From NCBI GenBank assembly GCA_964057225.1, contig OZ059898.1:4278001-4342000 (forward strand): a stretch of 64,000 nucleotides of DNA. Direction: 5' to 3'. Both the position numbers and the translations under genes were made by a program. The notes under the pieces were generated by a model that had not been told where the DNA came from, ran no database searches, and saw only the letters and a list, made by a program, of their open reading frames with translations. The stretch is from Auanema rhodensis. Its lineage: Eukaryota > Nematoda > Chromadorea > Rhabditida > Rhabditidae. The first letter of the stretch is position 1. Each line of letters opens with the position of its first letter. Below are positions 52,210-64,000 of this stretch, in pieces.

Positions 52210-54728
52210 AATGATAAACTGTTGAGTCTGAATATGAACTCAACGAGATAGGTGAAATGAGAAGGAAGATTTAAGAGAACGAGTCGCTTGGCTGACTTCT
52301 CTACAAAGTATATCGTCGTCCAGCCTACTCAGCCGGCTTTTAAGTTCTCCCTCCTCCTGGCCACACCCCTTCAATGACTAAGGACCGCCCTCCCTTTTTT
52401 CTCATGCTCTCTCCACTTCTTTCATTATATCTATTAGATTTTTTCAATAAAGATGTTATTTTTTACGTCAAGGCTTTATATAGGTTTCAAACCATACAGA
52501 TTTTGGACGAGTCAATACGATAACATTGTGTGTGTGCCACCAGGAAAATTCGTATTATAACAAATAGTTTTGAAAGAAGCTCTGATCAGATTTCAAATCG
52601 AAATGATGATTTCATTTTGAATTTAGTCCTCGTAAAACGTCCAAAGGCCTTAATTAAGCCTCCTAAGTTGTTGATTTCAAGCGGCTCAAAGTAATTTTGT
52701 TTCTTCGCCCCATCCCCCTCAGGGTAGATACAGGAATTACAGTGACGTCATGTCTTTGATTTTTGCAAAAAGTAGTTAAGGAGAGTGTGATTAAAACAGC
52801 AGAAGATACGGTACCGCAGATTTTCTTCTCATACTACATTATTTGAAAATATATTTTCAATAAAATATAAATCAAAATATATCAGGTGAAAAATGATACC
52901 GTTACTCTTAGTATTAAAGGTTCATTACAAGATAAAACAGTTTAAAAAAACAACATCATCACTATGCTATACAACAAAGACAGAAAAAAACTGCATCTCT
53001 GGAGAATTAAAAATGCAACTTAAATAAAATGGGTATACAACTTGCAGTTGTTAAATCAATGCCTTAGTAACCATTCTTCTTTCAACTATCTTCTCAATGT
53101 ATTTTATTTATTTATGATATAACATTATTGAGATGAATGAAAAGCTGCTTCTGATGTATTGATAACATGAAACTGAAATTTGTATTTTTTGCTCGATTCT
53201 TAAACTTCCGCACTTCCGCCCGTCAGCATAAACTTTCTTAACAACAAAACATAGAAACGCTGTTGTTTCACTAGTAGAGCCTAATGCTATTCTTACTTTT
53301 TAGTAAAAAAAACAAACTGCTCTCTACATCCTATTATAACAAATGATTGACCAGATTCTTAATTTTTCTTTGTCATGCGGTCTGATGTATATGGGAGAAC
53401 CATTTTGGCATCCCAAGTAGTACATGAAAACTTAGTGTCGAAGATTATGTACATAATGGGCAATTATGTCTATATTTTTTTCAGTATTTCCGGCTCAAAT
53501 AATGAAATATCGAGAGAAACCCGACGAATTTTTTGAAAATTTATTTATAGAACTTTCATAATTTTAAAATCGTATTTTTTCAGTCTTCTAAATTTATACT
53601 TTGAATATTTCAATTTCATTTTTTGAATTAAAGAGCCCCACAGATTTAATAGATTTCATTTTGTCATTTTAATTCTAACGCAGATACTAAAATAAATTTA
53701 TAGGTCTGGCCTTCTTATTATATTCATCAAACTGGTATTTGAAACTCTTTTAATTACCATAAAGCCACTTTAGATTTTAAGATTTTTTTTCAATGAACGT
53801 CAATATAGCTTAAAAGCTACCGTAATCCTTCAAAAAATCTAATTACCTTTCTTCTCGTCAACTTTTTCATCATTATCATCAACGAACATTCATTTGATTT
53901 CAACGAATACTTTTTTTCAAAATCTAAACCTTTTCAGCATAAAGGTACTCTTATCTACCATACTCTTTATTCTAATATTGGCAGCTTACGTCCCAGGAGA
54001 ATTTCCGAACAACGAAGTGGCGTGAGAGAAGGCATCCCGTTATCTTCCCTTTTTCCTTAAACTGCTAACTGAATCAATGAACACCTTACTTTGAAAAAGC
54101 GACTAATTACATTTTCTGTTTTAAGGGTACCCATTTTCATCACAAATTGAGAGATAGACTAATGTGATGTGTTGGTTTCAGAAGCTTTTCAGTACTATGA
54201 TGATAAAAGATAGAAAAATTGAGGGACTGAAGACAAAATTCTTTGAAAATAAAAAATTGAGAAGCTCAAAATATTTAAATAAAAATATGAATAAAGCCAA
54301 GTATATAAATATATAAATATATGTATTAATATTAGCAATTACTGTAAGAGAAAGAAGGAAAAGAGAATGCACACGCTGTCAAAAGGCACAAGAGGAACCA
54401 TGAATAGAAATTCATAAAAACGTAATAAGAGATAAAAATGTAAATGCCAAGCGGAAGCAATATCGAAAACAAGGTCGAAATCTTATATAATCGTTGCATT
54501 CCGAGAAATCTAAGAAAAGTATAATTGGCATGAAATGATGTGAAAATTACAGCAATAGGTACAAGAGCATAAAAAAGATTAAGGCAGTCCTAAAACAGTA
54601 TTTAGATCATTATGCTCCGGAAACCTCGGGACATGTTATGTAAGTGTTAAAATATAAACAATTTTCACATTATGTAATTATAAGCTAAAAATCGGAGACT
54701 AGGATTGACTTGCGAAGATGAAACAGTA
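52210..54728. other. pdf-1 upstream region and intergenic DNA
   Basis: An acceptor ATATTCAG ends at 52228, 19 nt before the pdf-1 ATG, so the leader is spliced or trans-spliced. A weak TATA-like CTTAAAAG lies near 52338-52345 on the minus strand. The rest (52450-54728) is AT-rich with no gene seen; a few open frames of about 60 codons look random. Confidence 0.5.
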
Positions 54729-57700
54729 TTAAAGAGGTCTCGCACGCTGAGTTCGATACTTTTCTAATCTGCTTTGCAGATGCTTGTTGGTTTCTTTTGC
54801 TTCATCCAGAGCATTCTCTTTATCACGTATCTGAAACAAAAGAATATTGAAAATGTCATGACATATCTTAAAGAGAGGGATTCATATAATATAATTGATT
54901 TTGTAAAAACATTAATTCCTTGGAGATTTTATGAAAAATTATTTCAAAACTACTGTTGCGTCACCAAAAGCTGCGTGGGAGAAAACATGCTCTTAGTGAG
55001 AGATTTGAACTTTTGCCTGGAGGGTGCTATGAAAAACTTATGTATATAATAACTTAAGAAAAAAGCCATGATTTTCACTACATTTCAATATATTGGATTC
55101 CTAAAAGAAGTTCCTCCTTTTTAAGTGAAATTTTCCGAAAAAAAAAGAAGATTTGATTCTAATTCTAGAAACAATTTTGTCGAGCATCAGGCAAAGATTA
55201 AAAACAATAGAGCGGAGAAAATTGCTTCTTTAGCTGACATCAAATCATTAATGATTTTAGTAGCATCAAAATTAAGAGCAAATTGAAAAAAATTATTTCA
55301 GGGAAAAATATATGAAAGTAAAGCATGATGTACCTCTTTTTTCAACTGACGAACTTCAGTTTTAGCTTCAGTTAATTCTTTTTCAGCAGTATCAGCATTT
55401 TGTTTATAGCGTTTCATTTGACCTTCTGTTCTAATTACCTGGAAAAGAATATATTAGGACTACTTTGAAAACAAAAAAAGGCTTACAACTCCTTGTAGAT
55501 TTGTATTTTCTCTTTCAGCTTCTTGTAGTTTGAACTTCAAATCAGCAACCTGCTTAGCGCTATCCTCTGCAACCATCAAAGTTTCAGTTAAAAAACATAA
55601 GATGAAATCATCAGAATTAATGATTTTGCCAAAGCAAAGCAAAACTTAACTGTCAATCATTAACTTTGTCAAAAAAACATTAAAAGCAAATAAATATATT
55701 TTAAGCATATGATAAATCCTAAGAATGAAATTCTTCAAGCAAGCATTTGCAGCGGTTTTACGAATTTGTGAAAACAAGATTAGAAGACATAGACAACGTA
55801 TAGCCAATAGAAACTTACTGATTTGCTCTCGCAACAGGGGTATAAATGTATCGCCTACATTTGTTATTTTTCAATTTTCAGAAACTCTTGAAGGAAAAGA
55901 AACATCTGACAAACACTTACTGTTAGGTTCCTCATTATTTCCATTTGAAATGGAAGTATTGTGCTGATTAGCACGAGACATCTTTGAACTATAAATTGAC
56001 TGTTCCATTTCTTCAACGTCCTTTCGCATTTTCTTATTCTGTAATAATACGTGATTTCAAGATCAAGAAAAAGGTCGTTAAGTTCAATTAGCGTGAGGAA
56101 CAAGAGAAACATATAACATGCTAAATTTTAACTTTCTCTAATTAACGTAACGTTGTAAGCCAAATAAAAAAGATGACCCCTAATACATCTTTAAACATAT
56201 GCTATTATTTAATGCGACAAGACTCTATGGATAATTACTATAGATTTCAATTTTCTTTAAACATGTGCTATTATTTAACGCAAAAAGACTCATGGATAAT
56301 TACTATAAAGTCCTACTTATAAAAACTCTTTGAAAACTCTAACAAAAACTTACGATATCAACAAGCTTTTTGATTTTTTCATCTAAACTAGAGGACCCCG
56401 GTACAACGCGTTCAACTAGTTTAAGAGTTTCTTGAGAAAATAAAATAGGTCCTGGTTTTCTATAATTTACACCAATATTACTAGTGACAAAAAACTTGAA
56501 AACCGACAAATTAATAGACGATCCGCTACTTTCACCTGACTTCTGTGACGTTTCTTCCACTTCTTGATCTACAAGAACTAAACCATTTTCCTATAAAATA
56601 TGATATATCATAAAATTATAAATTGTTAATATAAATATGGCTTTAAATTTGAATATCACTGCTATAATCTCTCATCCCTTTAATCATCACACTTTAACGT
56701 ACTTCTGGTCAAAAAAACGACAGCTGCTCTCTTAGTCATATAATAATGGTTGTCAGAGGATATTATAGAGCATAGCAAAAGCATATGACATCAGCTATGA
56801 AAGCACTCCTATCCCTGAGAACAGGGTAAGTTTCAAATACATTCGTGAACTTCAAATAGACTTCAGTTATCATGAGCATGTGACGAATCGTGATTGAACA
56901 CTTGAAACAATGGTTCAAAGGAATTTCGACGCATATACACAGATAAAGCAAATAACGTATTAATGAGAATTTGGCTTACTTGTATTAAATGATCGCGTTG
57001 AGAAATCTCTAATTTCAAATTATTTTGAGTCATAGTCATTGTTTCAATTGTGCGCTTCAAAGATTTAACTTCCTGTAAATAAATATTAGAATAATTTAAC
57101 AAAAGAAAACATTTACGCTAGTTAAATCCCTGACTTCCCTCTGGGCTGTAGATAGCAATACATCTTTCTCTTCCAAATCGTCTTTCAACAAATCAACCTG
57201 TATTACAACATTCTCGAAGATTGAATCGATATTCATATTACCTCGTAAAGCAGAGCTGATTTTTCATTATCTAATTGGGAATATAAAAACATTGCTTGTT
57301 GGACCCTATCTTCTAACTCGACCACTTTATCCTGAAATGATACAATTTTTTATCATATACGACTGTATAAGTTGCAACTATTCAAAACTTCTCTTGCGAT
57401 TACTAAATCACAAACAGAACTGAGTCATGCTTAAATGCAAACTTCGAACGATTAGAATACATGCATACAAAAAACTTATGCAAACCTTTAGTTTTTCATT
57501 AGCTTCATGATGGTGAGATATTCCATTAGAGGTAGACTGCAAAAATGTTAAAACACTACAGACTATTAGTTAATAAAGAGTATTAAATGTTAAAGTATAA
57601 ATTTGGACTTCGTTACAAAATAATAAGAACTCACTGCTGCATCATGACGATAAGCCTCAGCCTCTTCCTAAAAAAGAAAACTTGCATTCAAAAAAAATAG

Positions 57701-58084
57701 CAATGCTTACTTCTACTTTTTTTTCTAATAACGTATATCTATGCTGTCTAGCTTGTTCTCGAGTTTCTCTTTTAACTTTTAAAAGAGCTTCTGCCTGAAA
57801 TTGAACAATATAATTAACATATCAATAATCTACGTACATGCAAACAGCGTCTTCGTTTCAATCGCATAATTGAAAAATGAGAATCATAAAAATGGCACTA
57901 TCTTATCATTAAAACGTCTATTGCTCACCGCATAAAAACGTGACTAGTTCTCTCACTCATTATATATTTTATAAATTATTAAATATCTTACTTCTCTTGA
58001 TATTCTGTCTAGAGCTCTCTCTTCGGCATCAGTTCTGGTAGTTTGTCGTCTACGTCCAGCATTGCTGGGTGTATACGAACTCAT
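54729..58084 (-). CDS. LRRFIP-family coiled-coil protein (FLII leucine-rich-repeat interactor)
   Basis: Twelve exons give 388 residues: 58084-57992, 57794-57711, 57667-57635, 57536-57486, 57331-57242, 57197-57117, 57072-56980, 56590-56354, 56038-55921, 55566-55487, 55438-55334, 54830-54729. The N-terminal block [20 protein letters not shown] then [20 protein letters not shown] matches the LRRFIP1/2 signature (AEDEAL..I.REAEARL..KR..R.EAR). Later blocks [46 protein letters not shown], and a long C-terminal coiled coil ([18 protein letters not shown]) follow the vertebrate order. Vertebrate LRRFIPs bind Flightless-1 and modulate Wnt, actin and nucleic-acid-sensing signals; which applies here is unknown. 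It is divergent from rfc-2. Confidence 0.9.
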
Positions 58085-58603
58085 TGCAATTACTCTATTA
58101 ATTATCCTTGTGTCTAAACAATAAGAATTATAAATGTTATTTTTAAAATAAAATAACCATTAGCATATGAATTGTGAGAACGATAAAATAAAAAAATTAA
58201 ATTTTGAATGTATGATAATATTATAGCGATTTGGAAAATTAAATATTTTTCGCATTAATAATGCTTAGAAAATATTAAAATTCAATTATCTATCGATAGA
58301 ACAAGATACAAGATATAGGCATAGGGCTAAAGGTCTGAATCTCGTATCTGTTCCTCATATACCGTAAGATTTTTAAACTAAATATTGGCGGGAGAGCATT
58401 GAAATCGAGAGAATCAATTAATTTTAGCAATATTTTTAATATTTTTGAATTAGTTATAATATCACTAAGATTTATATTTTTGAAATTTTAGTGAAGTCAT
58501 CATGATTAAGAATCAAAGAATTAAATCAATGATACTTTAGTATTTTTGCTTACTCCACGTTTTTTAAAAATAACATATTGTTATCAAATTGACTATTTTC
58601 CAG
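58085..58603. promoter_or_regulatory. Divergent promoter between the LRRFIP-like gene and rfc-2
   Basis: Only 519 bp separate the two start codons. It includes an E2F-like site TTGGCGGGA at 58386-58394 and an 8-bp palindrome TATCGATA at 58291-58298, the same as the Drosophila DRE core. An acceptor TTTTCCAG ends at 58603, directly before the rfc-2 ATG. The E2F match fits a replication gene; activity is inference. Confidence 0.5.
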
Positions 58604-59931
58604 ATGGAAAATAAAGGAAATATACCATGGGTGGAAAAGTACAGACCACAAAAATTGAATGAAATTTTGGGAAACGAAGACGTAGTTAACCGTTTGAGTG
58701 TTTTCGCTCAAAACGGTAATGTTCCAAATATTATCATCTCGGTAAGCTCGACGCTATATTTATTTTGTATAAATATTTGATAGGGACCACCAGGTTGTGG
58801 AAAAACAACATCCATATGGGCCTTGGCGAGAGAACTCTTGGGGAAGCAAGTGAAAGAAGGTTGTTTAGAGTTAAATGCCTCTGATGACAGGTAAACAACA
58901 AGCCAAAAACCTTATCTATTTGTGTATTCAGAGGCATTGAGGTTGTGAGAAATAGAATCAAAAATTTCGCTCAAACTAAAGTCAGTTTGCCTCCTGGACG
59001 ACACAAGATTATCATTTTAGATGAGGCTGACTCAATGACTGATGGTGCCCAACAGGTAGTAATCTTTTTGAATTTTTTGCTCAGTTGTTGTTAAGGCGTT
59101 GAGAAGGACTATGGAAATTTACAGTAAGACAACTCGTTTCGCTCTTGCATGTAATCAATCAGATAAAATTATTGGTAATATTATTTGCTATTCATATTTA
59201 AGCTTTGTATATAGAACCAATTCAATCCCGCTGTGCTATAATTCGATATCAAAAGGTAACTGACGCCCAAATGCTGCTCCGTCTAAGAGATATTTGTGAG
59301 ATGGAAAATGTAAGTATAGGAGTTAAATTATATGTTCTTCAAGTTTTCTGCTTAGGTAACTTTTAATAATAACGGATTAGATGCTTTAATTTTCACAGCT
59401 CAAGGAGACATGCGTCAAGTAAGCTTTTTATTTTTTTATTAATTTGTATAAAATATATTGTAATATTACATTTAGGCACTGAATAATCTTCAATGTACCG
59501 TTTCGGCATACGGGCTTGTCAATGAAGAGAATGTTCTAAAAGTGTGTGATGAGCCTCATCCTCAAACTATAATAGAAATGCTTAAATTCTGTGCTGATGG
59601 AAAAGTCTTAGAGGCTGCGGCCATAATTCACGATTTATATCAGTATGTCAATTGTTGCTATTTGTTTCATGCTGTTAGAATTTCAGCAAAGGATATTCTC
59701 CGGACGACATTGTTTCCAACGTTTTTAGAGTATGCAAAACCATCGACTTAACTGAAGATATCAAAATGAAATTCATCCAGGCGTGTGCATGATATACTAA
59801 AAAAAAACTAATGTTGTGTTTAGGAAATTGGACTATGCCATATTAAAATAGTAGAAGGATTGTCCACATTGGTTCAGCTCTCCGGTTTGGTTGCTAAGCT
59901 TTGCGAGGTTTCTTGGTTGGCTGGCAACTAA
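58604..59931 (+). CDS. rfc-2: Replication factor C subunit 2 (clamp-loader ATPase)
   Basis: Nine exons give 324 residues: 58604-58741, 58784-58890, 58932-59055, 59096-59174, 59215-59309, 59356-59418, 59476-59642, 59687-59780, 59824-59931. Hallmarks: [19 protein letters not shown], Walker [24 protein letters not shown], Walker [17 protein letters not shown], the arginine-finger SRC motif [10 protein letters not shown], and [14 protein letters not shown]. The VCDEPHPQ and LVAKLCE regions identify the RFC2 (yeast Rfc4) subunit. RFC opens and loads PCNA on primed DNA. Intron 8 begins with GC instead of GT: CAG|GC at 59781; using a nearby GT would create an early stop. An acceptor lies immediately before the ATG. 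It is somewhat shorter than human RFC2 (354), at the N terminus. Confidence 0.97.
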
Positions 59932-60117
59932 GTTAGGGAGATGTTTCTTTTATTGTATATTCGGATCTCATAAACTGGTGAAATTGTACAAAAAATATGT
60001 TTTTTTTTTGTGTGAATGAATCCGTACAAGCTTTTATAACATGAGTTGAAAAAACAAAACCACAACTAATATATTCACAGGGATATTGTTTTGATATTAT
60101 TCACAGAATAAGGAGTA

Positions 60118-62476
60118 TTATTTGAAAAGATTAAAAAAATCTCCACCGCCTTCATTGTTATCGGTTGTATCACCGAACTGGAAAGAAAACGCACCCTGAT
60201 CTCCATCAGCATCGCCGAAATTGAAATTGAATTCGTTATCACCTGTAAAATTAAGCTTCACTATATGTGAATTCAATGCCCTTTCAAACTACCGTTTTCT
60301 GATGATCCAAACATGTTAAATACCACAGAATGATTAACTGAAAATAATTTTGTATAAATTGTTTCAAACTAGAATGGACAGTAGTACCATTATCTCCTTC
60401 TGATTGTTCAACAAAATTGAGGAAGTCACCACCGGGATCTAGAAATAATAACTGTAAACATCATAATTTATAATAGAATACCTTGACTGTTTACGCTCAT
60501 ATTTAATACATTACTGATGTCATCATTTTGTGTACTACCAGCCATATCAACCTCTAAGAATGCATATAATATAAATTAATATTACAACCACCTTGTGATA
60601 TATTAAATACAGGGCTTTTTTCAGCTTCGTTTGTAAGCAAATCAACAAGGTTGGCTTGGTCTTCCGTAACCCCGTTCTAGTTATATATTGAATAAAGAAA
60701 CGTAAAATTAAATAATCCAACTTCTTCATCAACAGGTGGCGTAATTTCTCTATGCTCTACTACTTCAGTTTTACTAACATCTGCATCTTCTTCATCAGAA
60801 ATCTCTTCCTCCACAGGAACTTCCTCACATCTATTATCGTGAATATTTTGCGACGACTCATTTTCTTGTTCACACTCATCATTTTCCATCACATTGTTAT
60901 CCAGGTTTTGGGCAATGTTTTCATCAATGCTAATGTCGCTTCCACTCTCCAACTTTTGCGAGTCATCTGTTGTATTATCACCAATGGAACTATTGGTCTG
61001 AAAAATTCTACTCAAACATTTAATTTACCATGCGCTACCTCAATCATAATCACTTCATTGTCATGAGAAAAATTTGAATTATCAGTCTCCTAAAATGAAT
61101 TTAGCTGTCGAACCCTTATTAAGATGATACCGTAGATAAAACATCTGGTGAATTAATTAGCCGAGATATAAGCGATTTTTTTGCGGCTGCAATATCATCC
61201 TGCTTGTTTTGAACAGTACCTGCTGAGATACTTTCAAGATGTTCCATTTCTTGGTCTATTGTTTGATTCTAAACTAAGTCCAGATAGATAAAAACTAAAA
61301 AAATTACAAACATGGTCAACCGACATCATTGAAACATCGAACGAATCAAATCTACCACTAGATCTGAGTGCTTCTTTTTTTTCCGCTTTTTCTTGCTGAA
61401 AAACAGATTAATGCCACTCTCATCTAATATAAATGCATACCATGCATTTTTCATAAATCTCATTAACAACAGCATGTTTTCTCTTTATTTCTCTAATTTT
61501 GACCAACGCCTTCGTTGAACTCCGGACAAAATCAGAAAACGAAGTTCTTTTATTGTCAGCTACTATAATTAAAAATTTTTTTTTTTTAAACTTCAGTTCG
61601 TACACTCAAGATCCAAGAACTCATGTCGTTCATCAACAGTCTTTTCTTCCATTGCCAAAATTTCTAACTTGTTATTCAGTTCTTGAATTAATTTTTCTTC
61701 CTTGAAAAACAGATAATAAAATAATTAAGAATGTTCACACCTCATGCATTTTTACAACTTGCGGAGCTGTTTCATATTTTTCGAAAATTTTTTGATTTCT
61801 TTCTTTAATTTTTTCTAAAGTTCCACGTAATTTAATTTTTGTTGCCTGTGCCTGTATGAATGTAAGTAAGATGAAATCATACAACGGAAACGAACAAGGA
61901 ATAGGATATGCCTATTTTTTAACATTATCACATGTTCTTTATCTGTTGTAAATTTTATTGAACTTTTCAGCCTAAAAACGATTGAAGTATAAATAAAGTT
62001 TATAATTGAAACCTTCGTATTTTTTCTTCCGTATGAGCTATGCATTGCTCTAAATTATCTATTCTAGCTTGTTCCATTTCAAACATCATTTTCTTTTTAT
62101 TAGCTTCATCTTCGTACGTTTTTTTTAATTCATTCATGGCTGAAAATAAAGTTCACAGATTTACTATGTTTTCTTACTATATATACCTGATATCTGTTCA
62201 ACAGTAATTTTGTAAGACACAGATAGAGAAGACAGTTTCTCAACTAAAATACTTTACTGATAAGCTGAAACGAACTTATTACTTACTTTCTTTTTGAACA
62301 ACTTCGAGAGTTTGTCGAACAACATCTTTAGTTTTTTGACTCAGGCCAGGAGTGTTATATACTTTATGAAGATTTAAAAATGACTAAATAAAATGTATTG
62401 AGAAGAAAGTTTAAAAAATAAACCTCCTGAATAGCAGCAAACTTTGGAAAATTATCCTTTTGGGAAAATGACAACA
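60118..62476 (-). CDS. Coiled-coil protein with acidic, Phe-repeat C-terminal tail, unknown
   Basis: Not recognised. Many exons can be joined in frame from ATG 62476 (MLSFSQKDNFPKFAAIQE) to a stop at 60118; a TTTTAG acceptor ends nine bases before the ATG. The first half is a long coiled coil (ELKKTYEDEANKKKMMFEME, KLRGTLEKIKERNQKIFEKY, AMEEKTVDERHEFLDLE). The middle has AAAKKSLISRLINSPDVLS. The tail is strongly acidic (VPVEEEISDEEDADV) and then repeats short Phe/Asn motifs: NPVFNIS-like, VVFNMFGSSE, GGDFLNFVE, FNFNFGDADGD, FQFGDTTDN, GGDFFNLFK. I estimate about 550 residues. Such FNF/DFFN motifs could be short binding peptides. Location and role unknown. Confidence 0.75.
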
Positions 62477-63231
62477 TTTTCTCAAACTAAAATAAATGAC
62501 GAACTGAGTGAGGCACGCCAGAACTTGTTAGCTAGGTAATTTACATATTTCGTTACAGGATATTTTTTCAAACTTCACTATGGTATTAATGCTATAGTTA
62601 ACTAATTAAGGTGCCATGCTTACTAAGTTAATAAATTACCGCCCTTTAAGAATTTTGTTCCTCATTATTTGATATTTTTGTTGCCAGATATCTTTTTTAA
62701 TCATTAAAATACATTATAATACATATATAAAATGAATTTTTGAAAGATATATTCCGAATTCAATTCTTCCTGAAAATAATTGTACTGAATTCTTAGCTAA
62801 AAATTAATGCAGAAACACTTCTTTGAAAATACGACTAGAAAGAAAAGTATTATAATATTTCCTATCTTTAATTTACTTTTCAAAAGAGCGAATGATATGA
62901 ACAGGAAGTTGCATTGTTCTTTATTATTGGACGAGGATAAGGCCAGAAAAATCAACTTTTTTTAGAAAAAGCTTGAACAAAAAATTCTTGTTTTTTACAT
63001 CTTATTTGATTTTTATATATCTTTTATTTCAAGTGCACACATCGTATAGCTAGATACGGAAGATAAACTGCACCAGTTTTTTTTAATCGACCTTCAAGTT
63101 TTTTGCGCCGTTTTTCCCACATGCATGTTCATAAAAGTACATTTTTTTCTGGTTTCTATCATTCTTATCTGCATTGCTTCGAACACTCGTATCACTGAGG
63201 AGCTTTTTTCTTTCCTCTTTTCAACATCAAC
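62477..63231. other. Divergent intergenic region between the coiled-coil and collagen genes
   Basis: AT-rich, about 750 bp, promoting in both directions. A TTATATAT tract near 63014 could serve the collagen gene. No further feature seen. Confidence 0.45.
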
Positions 63232-64000
63232 ATGTCTAAAGTTTTGTTGGACTCAGTCTTCGGATTGACGTTTTTAACATGCCTTGGTACAGTATTTTGC
63301 ATATTCGCTATTTTATCAGATATTCGTGCTTTACAAGCTCAGTTTAATGTAGATAATGCTGAATATAAGGTAAACACTTTTTTTATGATTTTTCTATATA
63401 TATGTACAAATATCTATTGATTGGACTATACTTTTCAATATACACCACAATATACTTTTTTCTACTTTTCAAGGAATATTCGGACTTAGCATGGACCACT
63501 ATAGATGCAGAAATACAACGTGGTTCTAGAGTTTCAAGAAATACTCGAAAGCCATGTGGCTGTGGTATGCAAATTGATCCATTCATTTAGAAAACAAAAT
63601 GTCTGTTTTTCAATATCGTATTTTTTCAGAATCGTGTCAGCTGGGAGCAAACAACTGTCCTCCTGGACCACCGGGACCACGAGGTAATCCAGGCTCACGT
63701 GGTATTGACGGCGAACCAGGCACCTCCGGAGTTAATGGACGTAAAGGCATATTAATTAATGAAATGAGTGCTGATACTCCAAGTGGTTGTATTCCATGTC
63801 CTGCAGGTCCTATTGGTCCTGCCGGTCCTCCAGGGGTACCTGGTACAATTGGAGCTCATGGACGTCCTGGTACTCCAGGACGCGCAGGACGTAACGGAGC
63901 TCCAGGACAACAGGGATTGCCAGGAGATGAAGGTGTTCCTGGTTGGGATGGAGTAGACGGTGCTGCCGGATACCCTGGAACAAATGGAAATCGTGTACGC
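63232..64000 (+). CDS. Cuticle collagen, 3' end beyond the window
   Basis: Exons 63232-63369, 63474-63564 and 63630 onward are in frame and open to the last base. The N terminus MSKVLLDSVFGLTFLTCLGT then VFCIFAILSDIRAL is the nematode cuticle collagen N-terminal (Col_cuticle_N) membrane anchor. A basic RGSRVSRNTRK stretch fits the furin-like cleavage site (homology box). Cysteine clusters CGCESC and NNCPPG, then SGCIPC, flank Gly-X-Y repeats with a break at GILINEMSADTPSG. Such collagens are secreted by the hypodermis, processed, cross-linked and built into the cuticle. Astacins of the kind encoded at 7493-12518 process this class of protein. The window holds about 200 residues. Confidence 0.95.

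Overview
The window is nuclear DNA of a nematode. It is AT-rich, and its genes are split into many short exons by introns that are mostly about 40-60 nt long. A TTTCAG/TTTAG-type splice acceptor sits just in front of most start codons, as expected for spliced-leader trans-splicing. The gene content also points to a nematode: an astacin of the NAS group, a cuticle collagen, a PDF-1 neuropeptide precursor whose peptides read almost exactly like those of C. elegans, and FSN-1. I cannot name the species or clade. I see no rRNA gene, CRISPR array or bacterial element.

Layout. 1-4510 is a 200-bp satellite with dimeric higher-order structure. 4575-5790 is a GC-rich minisatellite. A stray pair of satellite units at 6691-6925 is joined to the 3' half of a tRNA-Gly(UCC) gene. 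7493-12518 (-) is a secreted astacin metalloprotease. 12519-15994 has no gene I can confirm. 15995-18034 (-) is a FLYWCH zinc-finger gene with a CTCF-like site upstream. 18598-21144 (-) holds BUD23 and SNF8/VPS22.

22245-35365 (-) is a tight head-to-tail array: JMJD8-like, an unknown 106-residue protein, CNOT9, RPB2, FSN-1, mitochondrial uL3, and a multi-pass membrane protein. Several gaps are only 145-250 bp, so it may contain one or more operons. 35779-37765 (-) is a secreted IgGFc-binding-domain protein.

37854-45904 is the most unusual part. Two copies of a 1,715-bp block, apparently identical, flank 4.6 kb that carries a small four-exon gene and a decayed Polinton/Maverick element (protein-primed DNA polymerase fragments, a broken adenain-type protease, and a Polinton-type ORF). 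The block contains a four-transmembrane claudin-like gene. The right copy is intact; the left copy lost its start codon at the duplication edge.

45916-49492 has no recognised gene. 49493-52209 (-) is pdf-1. 54729-58084 (-) is an LRRFIP-like coiled-coil gene, divergent from rfc-2 (58604-59931, +), and their shared promoter carries an E2F-like site. 60118-62476 (-) is an unknown coiled-coil/acidic protein. 63232-64000 (+) is a cuticle collagen cut by the window end. Most genes are housekeeping (transcription, mRNA decay, ribosome biogenesis, ESCRT-II, replication). pdf-1, the astacin and the collagen are the clearly animal- or nematode-specific ones. Exon coordinates were worked out by hand from GT/AG sites and reading-frame continuity, with no transcript data.
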